Positions 1 to 4,996 of a stretch of 6,019 nt of DNA are shown one piece after another. The notes under the pieces are model-generated. The model searched no databases and was not told the origin of the DNA. It saw only the letters and a program-made list of their open reading frames with translations. The translations under genes and the position numbers were made by a program. How positions within the stretch are numbered: position 1 is the first letter of the stretch; each line of letters begins with the position of its first letter. Source of the stretch: Acidobacteriota bacterium (GTDB lineage Bacteria > Acidobacteriota > Terriglobia > Terriglobales > Acidobacteriaceae); contig JAKCDN010000202.1 of assembly GCA_021841795.1 (NCBI GenBank), positions 1-6,019 of the forward strand, written 5' to 3'.

Positions 1-1
1 T

Positions 2-763
2 CCGGCGCAGGTTGCCTCCATGCAGGCCGGCCACACCTACCAGGCCTATCTCCGCTCTGAAACGCTACGCGTCGTCAATCCCTATCTGATCCTCGGCGCC
101 GTGGTCCTGTTCTGGGGCATCCTCATCGCCCTCACGCCCTTTCCTCACACGGGCCTCGACTACTCCCGCGACAGCCGCTCCCACGACACATCCAAAAGTC
201 TCTGGAAACGCAAGCACTTTGCCTTTGCCGTCGTGGCACAGTTCCTGTATGTCGGCGCCCAGGTCGGCACATGGAGCTTCTTCATCGGCTATGCCATGCG
301 CTATACCGACCTCACCCAGCGTCAGGCGGGATATTGGCTCACCGGGGTGCTGCTCGCATTCACCGCCGGCCGGTTCTTCTCCACCTGGCTGTTGCGTTTC
401 GTCTCCGGTGCCATGCTCCTCGGCATCTATGCTGCGTTGAACGCCACCATCTGCACCGTCGCCGTGCTCTGGCCCGGGTGGCTCGGCGTCGCTTGCCTCA
501 TCGCCGTCAGCTTTTTCATGTCCATCATGTATCCCACCATCTTTGCGCTTGGCGTCAAGGGGTTGGGGCAGCGCACCAAGAGCGGCTCGGCCTTCATCGT
601 CATGGCGATCGTCGGCGGCGCCGCGTTCACTCCCCTGATGGGCATCGCCTCCAGCGTGGCCGCCGGTTATATCATCCCCGCGCTCTGCTTTGTCGGAGTC
701 GCGGTGTATGCCTGGTTCCTCTCCCGGCCCGAACCGGAAGAGCTGCCTGCGTCGGCTCTCTAA
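2..763 (+). CDS. fucP: L-fucose:H+ symporter, MFS family (5'-truncated by window edge)
   Basis: This is the C-terminal 253 residues of a major facilitator superfamily sugar:proton symporter of the FucP type, which imports L-fucose and related sugars across the inner membrane. The frame is open from base 2, so the start lies upstream; the Met codon at 20 is internal. About seven hydrophobic segments are visible, matching TM6 to TM12 of a protein of about 430 residues. Landmarks shared with E. coli FucP as I remember it are QFLYVGAQVGTWSFFIGYA (TM7), YWLTGVLLAFTAGRF (TM8), SFFMSIMYPTIFALGVKGLG (TM10) and SGSAFIVMAIVGGAAFTPLMG (TM11). The proton-coupling and sugar-binding acidic residues known from FucP lie in the missing N-terminal half and cannot be checked. 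The gene ends 67 bp from the end of the convergent dehydrogenase gene. The family is secure; fucose as the substrate is likely, but other hexoses are possible because this subfamily also includes glucose/galactose transporters. Confidence 0.9.
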   Translation, partial: PAQVASMQAGHTYQAYLRSETLRVVNPYLILGAVVLFWGILIALTPFPHTGLDYSRDSRSHDTSKSLWKRKHFAFAVVAQFLYVGAQVGTWSFFIGYAMRYTDLTQRQAGYWLTGVLLAFTAGRFFSTWLLRFVSGAMLLGIYAALNATICTVAVLWPGWLGVACLIAVSFFMSIMYPTIFALGVKGLGQRTKSGSAFIVMAIVGGAAFTPLMGIASSVAAGYIIPALCFVGVAVYAWFLSRPEPEELPASAL

Positions 764-830
764 GCCGCGCCGCCCGCCGCATCGTTCCCGCTTTGCCTTG
801 GAGCCGCCCTTCGGCAATGTCCGCGCGCGC

Positions 831-1598
831 TTACGCCGCCGTCCATCCTCCGTCGATCGTCAGCATCGATCCGGTCACGAAGGCCGCCTCGTCGCTCACC
901 AGATAGCGGATGGCTGAGGCGACCTCCTCCGGCGTGCCCAGGCGGCCTACTGGCTGCCGTGCCCGCAGTTGGGCCCGCGTCTCTTCCTTGTTGTCCTTGT
1001 GGAACTTCTCCAGATATGCCTCCACAAACGGCGTCTGCACCGTGCCCGGGCAAACCGCATTCACCCGCAGCGCCTTCGGGTACTCCGTGGCAAGCTGTCG
1101 CGTCATGGCCACAACCGCGCCTTTACTCGTGCAATAGGCAAAGCGCTGCTTGATGCCCACCAGGCCCGACACCGATGCCACGTTCACCATCGCGCCCAGC
1201 GCCTCGTGCCGTTCGCTCGCCGCCATCAGCAGCGGCAAAAAACCGCGCGTCATCAGATAGACCGAGCGCACATTCACATTCATCAGCCGGTCGAAGTCCT
1301 CCGGCTCCGTGGCCTCAATCGAGCCCACGTGGCCGATCCCCGCGTTGTTCACCAGGATGTCGAGCTGCTTGATCTCCGCCGCCGCCGCCGCAATTGACGC
1401 CGCACTGGTCACATCCAGGTGGATTGCCCGGGCGTTGCCCACCGCCTGCGCCAGCGCCTCGGCAGCCGGCAGGTTAATGTCGCCGATCCAGACCGTTGCG
1501 CCGGCTCGCGCCAACTCCTTGGCTGTGGCTTCGCCGATGCCGCTGGCGGCGCCCGTGACGAGTGCAATGCGGTGGTCGAGACGGAATGCTTCGGTCAT
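831..1598 (-). CDS. NAD-type short-chain dehydrogenase/reductase (SDR), sugar or sugar-acid dehydrogenase candidate
   Basis: This is a complete 255-residue classical SDR, the usual length for the family. The cofactor motif TGAASGIG is at residues 15-22, Asp40 ends the second beta strand (typical of NAD rather than NADP use), and NNAG is at 84-87. The catalytic tetrad is Asn109, Ser142, Tyr155 (YCTSK) and Lys159. The PG motif is at 184-185 and the C-terminus carries the family's IDGGW. The ATG at 1598 is supported by GAGGAAA (bases 1603-1609, minus strand) five bases upstream. The gene is the last of the leftward group with the KDPG-type aldolase and KDG kinase, and it sits beside fucP. By context it could be an L-fucose, 2-keto-3-deoxy-L-fuconate or uronate-pathway dehydrogenase; SDRs do the first two jobs in the fuconate pathway known from Xanthomonas. 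Sequence alone does not settle the substrate. Confidence 0.9.
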   Translation of the reverse strand: MTEAFRLDHRIALVTGAASGIGEATAKELARAGATVWIGDINLPAAEALAQAVGNARAIHLDVTSAASIAAAAAEIKQLDILVNNAGIGHVGSIEATEPEDFDRLMNVNVRSVYLMTRGFLPLLMAASERHEALGAMVNVASVSGLVGIKQRFAYCTSKGAVVAMTRQLATEYPKALRVNAVCPGTVQTPFVEAYLEKFHKDNKEETRAQLRARQPVGRLGTPEEVASAIRYLVSDEAAFVTGSMLTIDGGWTAA

Positions 1599-1814
1599 GT
1601 CGTTTCCTCGGTTCGATGTGCGGCGAAGTTCGAAGAGTGCGCTGGAAGAATCATCGCCGGTGAGTCTCTGGCCGCCTTCCGGATCTCAGGCCCCGCCGTC
1701 CATCCGGATTCTTTGTCCAATTCCCTCGCCGATCGCGAACGCATCCTCCGGCGGCATCTTCGCCGTTCCGTGCATGCCGCTTTTGCGCCGCCAGGGTTTC
1801 AGGGCAGTGAGCCG
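1599..1814. other. 216 bp spacer between aldolase and SDR genes, no gene recognised
   Basis: This spacer separates two genes of the same leftward group. The only minus-strand ATG reading frame of note is a 29-codon frame (1775-1686) with no ribosome binding site, which I do not accept as a gene. I see no strong hairpin followed by a T-run. The length leaves room for a second promoter for the SDR gene, but no convincing -35/-10 pair could be picked out by eye. Confidence 0.45.
1603..1609 (-). promoter_or_regulatory. Ribosome binding site of the NAD-type SDR
   Basis: On the minus strand the sequence reads GAGGAAA, then ACGAC-like spacing of about five bases before the ATG at 1598. This is a near-consensus Shine-Dalgarno sequence and supports that start over any internal Met. 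It also shows that this gene has its own translation initiation signal and is not translationally coupled to the aldolase gene 216 bp upstream. Confidence 0.7.
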
Positions 1815-2459
1815 TCACTTCCGCGCGTCCGCCAGCACCTTCAGGTAGGCGCGCGCGGTTTCGGTAATGGTCTCGGGATGTCCCGCATCCACAGCCGCTA
1901 GATTCACCAGGTCGCTGCCCACGCCAAGCGCGCGCGCGCCGGCCTTGAGAAAGGCCTCGGCCGTCTGCAGCGTCACCCCGCCCGTCGGGATCACCTTCAA
2001 ATGCGGAAACGGCGCCAGCAGCGCCTTCAGGTAGCTCGCGCCGCCCACCGCCGAGCAGGGAAAGATCTTCACGTAGTCCGCGCCCGCGTTCCATGCCGTA
2101 ATCGCCTCGGTCGGCGTCAGTGCCCCCGGGCATGAGACCTTGCCGTTCTTCTTCGTCGCTGCAATCACCTCGGGGTGCAGGCTGGGGCTCACCACAAACT
2201 CCGCCCCCGCATCGATCGTGGCCTGCGCCTGTTCGGCCGTGGTCACCGTCCCCGAGCCCAGCAGGAGCTCCTCGCCGAACTGTTTCTTCAGCTCCTTGAT
2301 CAGGTCGACCGCCCCCGGAACTGTCATCGTGACCTCTACGACCGTCACTCCGCCGGCCATCATGGCGTCGACCACCGCGCGCCCTTGCGCAACGCTCTTC
2401 GCGCGTAGCACTGGTATCAGGCCTACGCGCTCGATGATCTCCTGTGTGGTTTCTGGCAT
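1815..2459 (-). CDS. eda: 2-keto-3-deoxy-phosphogluconate / 4-hydroxy-2-oxoglutarate aldolase family (class I, KDPG aldolase)
   Basis: This is a 214-residue class I aldolase of the Eda/DgoA family. It splits 2-keto-3-deoxy-6-phosphogluconate or a close relative into pyruvate and an aldehyde phosphate in the cytoplasm. Family landmarks are IPVLRAKS (15-22), GGVTVVEVTMT with the catalytic Glu42, GSGTVT (69-74), FVVSPSLHPEVI (88-99), CPGALTPTEA (110-119), the Schiff-base lysine Lys131 in YVKIFP, and PTGGVT. Length matches the family. The ATG at 2459 is preferred because AGGAAGGA lies just upstream; an upstream in-frame TTG at 2531 would add 24 residues unlike the family. The Arg after the catalytic Glu strand in E. 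coli Eda (LRTECA) is a Thr/Val here (MTVPGA), closer to the 2-keto-3-deoxy-6-phosphogalactonate aldolase DgoA (LNSPQW), so the exact substrate is open. The kinase gene 141 bp upstream would supply the phosphorylated substrate. Confidence 0.9.
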   Translation of the reverse strand: MPETTQEIIERVGLIPVLRAKSVAQGRAVVDAMMAGGVTVVEVTMTVPGAVDLIKELKKQFGEELLLGSGTVTTAEQAQATIDAGAEFVVSPSLHPEVIAATKKNGKVSCPGALTPTEAITAWNAGADYVKIFPCSAVGGASYLKALLAPFPHLKVIPTGGVTLQTAEAFLKAGARALGVGSDLVNLAAVDAGHPETITETARAYLKVLADARK

Positions 2460-2463
2460 ATCG

Positions 2464-2471
2464 TCCTTCCT
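2464..2471 (-). promoter_or_regulatory. Ribosome binding site deciding the aldolase start
   Basis: The minus strand reads AGGAAGGA, then CGAT, then the ATG at 2459. This strong Shine-Dalgarno sequence fixes the aldolase start at 2459 and argues against the longer frame that could begin with TTG at 2531. Confidence 0.75.
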
Positions 2472-2525
2472 GGCTGAGGTGATTGTTGTCGCGGAACTGG
2501 TAAAGCTGTCTTGCCATCCCCGGCC

Positions 2526-2547
2526 GCGCAAGCCGCGATTCTTGCGC
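2526..2547. repeat. Short inverted repeat in the kinase-aldolase spacer
   Basis: GCGCAAG at 2526-2532 is exactly complementary to CTTGCGC at 2541-2547, leaving an 8-base loop. It lies in the 141 bp spacer between the kinase stop and the aldolase ribosome binding site and could form a hairpin in the shared transcript. No T-run follows in the direction of transcription, so it does not look like a standard intrinsic terminator. It could be an mRNA-stabilising or processing hairpin, or chance in GC-rich DNA. Confidence 0.35.
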
Positions 2548-2600
2548 CCTCGCAGGTTCCGGAATCTCCGGCCGCTCCGGCAGGCCTCGCAATCCCTCGG

Positions 2601-3698
2601 CTACCGCGCAATCCGCGCCGCGCCGCCCTTGATGATCCGTTCCACCTCCGCCAGCGTCGCCATGCTGGTATCGCCCGGAGTCGTCATCGCCAGCGCCCCG
2701 TGCGCCACCCCGCACTTCACCGCCCATTCGATCCCTTTGCCCGCCAGCATCCCGTAGATCAGACCGGAGGCAAAGCTGTCGCCCCCGCCCACGCGATCGT
2801 AGATATCCACATCGCGCTGCGGCACATGCACAATCTTGTCCTCATACAGCGCCATCGCGCCCCAGGCGTTGCGGCTGGCCGTCTGCGCCGTGCGCAGCGT
2901 GCTGGCCACAAGCTTCACGTTCGGATACGCTGCCGCCACTTCGCGCAGCATCTCCTCATAGCCCGCAATCGGCAGTTCGGCAAAATCTTCGCTCACGCCC
3001 TTGATGGCAATCCCGAGCATGGCTGAGAAATCCTCTTCATTCCCCAGCAGCACGTCTACCTTGCGCACGATCTCCCGGTTCACCTCCTGCGCCTTCGCCT
3101 TCCCGCCAATCGACTTCCAGAGCGAGTCGCGAAAATTCAGGTCGTAGGAGATTGGCGTGCCATATTTGCGCGCGGCATCCATCGCTTCCACCGCAACTTC
3201 GGCCGTCGATGCCGACAGCGCCGCAAAGATGCCGCCCGTATGCATCCAGCGCGAGCCGTTCTTCGCGCCCAGAATGCTCTCCCAGTCGAAATCGCCCGGC
3301 TTCACCTGGCTGATGGCCGTATGACCGCGGTCCGAGCAGCCCGCCGCCGCCCGCACTCCGTAGCCCCGCTCGGTAAAATTCAGCCCGTTGCGCACCGTCC
3401 GACCCACCCCGTCGTACCCCGCCCAGCGGATCAGCGACGTGTCCACGCCGCCCTGCAGCATCAAGTCCTCCACCAGCCGGCCCACGGGATTATCGGCCAG
3501 CGCGGTCGCTACCGCCGCGCGCAGCCCAAAGCAGCGCCGCAGCCCGCGGGCCACGTTGTACTCGCCTCCGCCCTCCCATACCTGGAATTGGCGCGCGGTG
3601 TGGATCCGCATCTCTCCCGGATCGAGGCGGAGCATGACTTCGCCGAGACTCAGGCAGTCCCAGCGGCGGCTGGTGTCGGGAATGGAAAGTGGTTTCAT
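2601..3698 (-). CDS. kdgK: 2-keto-3-deoxygluconate kinase (PfkB/ribokinase family sugar kinase)
   Basis: This is a 365-residue PfkB-family carbohydrate kinase, somewhat longer than typical KDG kinases (about 310-340). The predicted reaction is ATP-dependent phosphorylation of 2-keto-3-deoxygluconate to KDPG in the cytoplasm. Seen in the sequence are SLGEVMLRLDPGE near the N-terminus (17-29), the substrate-binding glycines GGGEYNVA (43-50), and the anion-hole and catalytic motif GGGDSFASG (304-312) with the presumed base Asp307. The usual GAGD or AAGD is GGGD here. A specific KDG role is inferred mainly from the downstream KDPG-type aldolase; another keto-deoxy or plain sugar cannot be excluded. 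The start is uncertain by two codons: ATG at 3698 is taken, but TTG at 3704 has a better-spaced weak AGAG upstream. The gene is first in the leftward group and is preceded by a large palindromic element beginning about 60 bp upstream. Confidence 0.85.
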   Translation of the reverse strand: MKPLSIPDTSRRWDCLSLGEVMLRLDPGEMRIHTARQFQVWEGGGEYNVARGLRRCFGLRAAVATALADNPVGRLVEDLMLQGGVDTSLIRWAGYDGVGRTVRNGLNFTERGYGVRAAAGCSDRGHTAISQVKPGDFDWESILGAKNGSRWMHTGGIFAALSASTAEVAVEAMDAARKYGTPISYDLNFRDSLWKSIGGKAKAQEVNREIVRKVDVLLGNEEDFSAMLGIAIKGVSEDFAELPIAGYEEMLREVAAAYPNVKLVASTLRTAQTASRNAWGAMALYEDKIVHVPQRDVDIYDRVGGGDSFASGLIYGMLAGKGIEWAVKCGVAHGALAMTTPGDTSMATLAEVERIIKGGAARIAR

Positions 3699-3757
3699 GG
3701 TCAAACATTACTCTAGCGCACAGGGGCCGCTGCGGTCAGTGCGCGCGCCCCCGGTGC

Positions 3758-4005
3758 CAGGGCCATCGCATTTCAAGCTATGTGATGATTTTGCTTTGCA
3801 AGGGCACGGCTTTCAGCCATGCCGCAGACTCATGCTATGGATATGTCTGGCCTTCAGGCCCTGCGGGATGGGGTTCAATCCTCAAAGCATCCCTCAGAGG
3901 CTAAAGCCGGGACGGATTTTGCGCCTTGCTTCCGGCGCGGCTGAAAGCCGTGCCCTTGCAAAGCTGATCCTGCTCGCAGTGCAAAATCCAAATGCGATGG
4001 CCCTG
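3758..4005. repeat. Nested palindromic intergenic element (three co-axial inverted repeats)
   Basis: Three inverted-repeat pairs share nearly the same centre (about 3879-3882). The outer arms CAGGGCCATCGCATTT (3758-3773) and its exact complement (3990-4005) are 16 bp. The middle arms at 3793-3818 and 3939-3964 are a perfect 26 bp pair (core GGGCACGGCTTTCAGCC). The inner imperfect arms at 3847-3870 and 3888-3911 match at about 18 of 24 positions and include an exact GGGATG/CATCCC. Small local hairpins also occur: GGCC-TTCA-GGCC (3849-3860), GGCT-AA-AGCC (3900-3908 region), and each 26 bp arm with its neighbouring bases. The element has no open reading frame of its own. From memory, motifs like these are dispersed in Acidobacteriota genomes, suggesting a mobile or REP-like non-autonomous repeat. 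A transcript of either strand would fold into one long hairpin. Confidence 0.85.
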
Positions 4006-4121
4006 CCCCCAGGGCCACAGCGCGCGCCCTGGCGGGAGTTGCCACCACCGGCAGGTGCTCACGATCCCTCGCGGTGCGCATCATGTACGCTAAGTATGTT
4101 TGCACCTTGGCTGCGCGCCTC

Positions 4122-4138
4122 CGATCGCCGCGCGATCG
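4122..4138. repeat. Short palindrome upstream of the NADP-type SDR, possible operator
   Basis: CGATCGC (4122-4128) and GCGATCG (4132-4138) form a perfect 7 bp inverted repeat around a 3-base centre, ending 39 bp before the TTG start. Size and position suit a dimeric repressor site or a leader hairpin. CGATCG and GCGATCGC are common self-complementary words in GC-rich DNA, so chance is a real alternative, and no regulator gene is visible in the window. Confidence 0.35.
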
Positions 4139-4166
4139 CAGGCTGAATCGTGCGCGTACAGCCGCT

Positions 4167-4172
4167 GGGAGG
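4167..4172 (+). promoter_or_regulatory. Ribosome binding site deciding a TTG start
   Basis: GGGAGG is followed by five bases and then TTG at 4178. It is the only strong Shine-Dalgarno sequence near the N-terminal end of the SDR frame, and no in-frame ATG or GTG lies in the right place. It therefore fixes a TTG start. The ATG at 4173 abuts the site too closely to be used and meets a stop after one more codon. Confidence 0.7.
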
Positions 4173-4177
4173 ATGTT

Positions 4178-4957
4178 TTGACGGGCTTGGATTTTTTTGA
4201 TTTGAGCGGCCGTGTCGCCGTCGTCATTGGTGGAACCACCGGCCTCGGCCGCGAGATTGCGCTCGGCTACGCCGCCGCCGGTGCCGATGTCGTCGTAAGC
4301 TCCCGCCGCGGCGCTCAGGTGGAAGCCGTAGCCGCTGAGATCGAGGCCCTCGGCCGCCGTACCCTGCGCCTCGCCAGCGATGTCATGGACCGCGATTCCC
4401 TGCAGCGCCTCCACGACGCCGTCCTTGCCGCCTTCGGCAAGGTTGACATCCTGGTCAACGCCGCCGGCCTTACCAAAAAAATGCCCACACTGGAAGCCGA
4501 CGAAGCCGAATGGTCGAAGATTGTCGAAACCAATCTCACCGGAACCCTGCGCGGCTGCCAGATCTTTGGCCGCTCCATGGTTGCCGCGCGCTACGGCCGC
4601 ATCATCAACCTCTCGTCTATGACCGCCTTTCGCGGCTTCTATCAGGTGGCGCCCTACGCCTCCAGCAAGGCCGCCGTCAGCGCCCTCACCCGCACCCTCG
4701 CCATTGAGCTCGCGGAGACCGGCGTCAACGTCAATGCTCTCGCCCCCGGCCTCTTTCCCACCGACATGAGCCTGCCGCTCATTGAAGGCACGCCGCGCGG
4801 CAATGAGATGCTGATGCGCTCTCCCATGCACCGCTTCGGGAAAGGACGCGAGATCGTCGGCCCCGCCATCTTTCTCGCCTCCCAGGCCGCTGCCTTTGTC
4901 ACCGGGCAGGTCATCGTCGTCGATGGCGGCTATCTGGTCAGCGGCGTAAACTGCTGA
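4178..4957 (+). CDS. NADP-type short-chain dehydrogenase, gluconate 5-dehydrogenase / KduD-like
   Basis: This is a 259-residue classical SDR starting at TTG, with GGGAGG five bases upstream. The nucleotide-binding motif GGTTGLG is at residues 18-24. Arg43-Arg44 after the second strand (VVVSSRR) suggests NADP(H). NAAG at 94-97 replaces the common NNAG. The tetrad is Asn119, Ser147, Tyr160 (YASSK) and Lys164; APG follows, and the C-terminus has VDGGYLVSGVN. The overall pattern (FDLSGRVAVV at the start, a PTDM segment, RFGKGREIVGPAIFLAS) is nearest in memory to gluconate 5-dehydrogenases and KduD-type 2-keto-3-deoxygluconate 5-dehydrogenases, which interconvert 5-keto and 5-hydroxy sugar acids. 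That would place it just before the kinase and aldolase encoded on the other side of the intergenic region. The oxidoreductase gene follows 39 bp downstream, so the two are probably co-transcribed. The SDR family is secure; the substrate is inferred. Confidence 0.88.
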   Translation: MTGLDFFDLSGRVAVVIGGTTGLGREIALGYAAAGADVVVSSRRGAQVEAVAAEIEALGRRTLRLASDVMDRDSLQRLHDAVLAAFGKVDILVNAAGLTKKMPTLEADEAEWSKIVETNLTGTLRGCQIFGRSMVAARYGRIINLSSMTAFRGFYQVAPYASSKAAVSALTRTLAIELAETGVNVNALAPGLFPTDMSLPLIEGTPRGNEMLMRSPMHRFGKGREIVGPAIFLASQAAAFVTGQVIVVDGGYLVSGVNC

Positions 4958-4980
4958 CAAACGCGGAGCAGTACATCCCG

Positions 4981-4986
4981 AGGAGG
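4981..4986 (+). promoter_or_regulatory. Ribosome binding site of the Gfo/Idh/MocA gene
   Basis: AGGAGG, a full-consensus Shine-Dalgarno sequence, lies ten bases before the ATG at 4997. The spacing is a little long but acceptable. The next in-frame ATG (5021) lies too far from it, so 4997 is the better start. Confidence 0.7.
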
Positions 4987-4996
4987 CCCGCATACG

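Larger units (their letters stand above)
3699..4177. promoter_or_regulatory. Divergent intergenic control region
   Basis: This 479 bp region separates the leftward kinase group from the rightward SDR and oxidoreductase pair, so promoters for both must lie in it or within the palindromic element it contains. No reading frame in it resembles a protein. About 60 bp lie between the element and the kinase start, and 172 bp between the element and the SDR start. A GCGCGCGC run occurs on each side of the element (3741-3748 and 4020-4027). I could not identify convincing -35/-10 boxes by eye, so promoter positions are not given. Confidence 0.5.

Noticed and set aside
65..817. A 250-codon minus-strand frame antisense to fucP
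   Set aside because: The translation is rich in Gly, Asp, Glu and Arg and has no domain, while the plus strand encodes an unmistakable membrane transporter.
764..830. Bidirectional terminator between the convergent fucP and SDR genes
   Set aside because: Only 4-5 bp competing stems (for example GCCG-CCCTT-CGGC at 803-815) are visible and there is no T-run, so an intrinsic terminator cannot be supported.
1686..1775. A 29-codon minus-strand ATG frame in the aldolase-SDR spacer
   Set aside because: It has no ribosome binding site and no recognisable product. The faint RMDGGA resemblance to an SDR C-terminus is too short to call a gene remnant.
2460..2531. N-terminal extension of the aldolase from TTG at 2531
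   Set aside because: The extra 24 residues do not match the family, and the ATG at 2459 has a strong Shine-Dalgarno sequence.
1651..2727. A 358-codon minus-strand frame overlapping the aldolase gene in another frame
   Set aside because: It is a Gly/Arg-rich shadow of the aldolase and of the end of the kinase, with no family resemblance.
3758..4005. CRISPR array, attachment site or tRNA-like structure
   Set aside because: The repeats are inverted and co-axial, not regularly spaced direct repeats. No cas gene, integrase or tRNA consensus is present.
4100..4177. N-terminal extension of the NADP-type SDR from TTG at 4100
   Set aside because: The extra residues are unlike an SDR N-terminus, and GGGAGG at 4167-4172 would lie inside the coding sequence while correctly placed for TTG at 4178.
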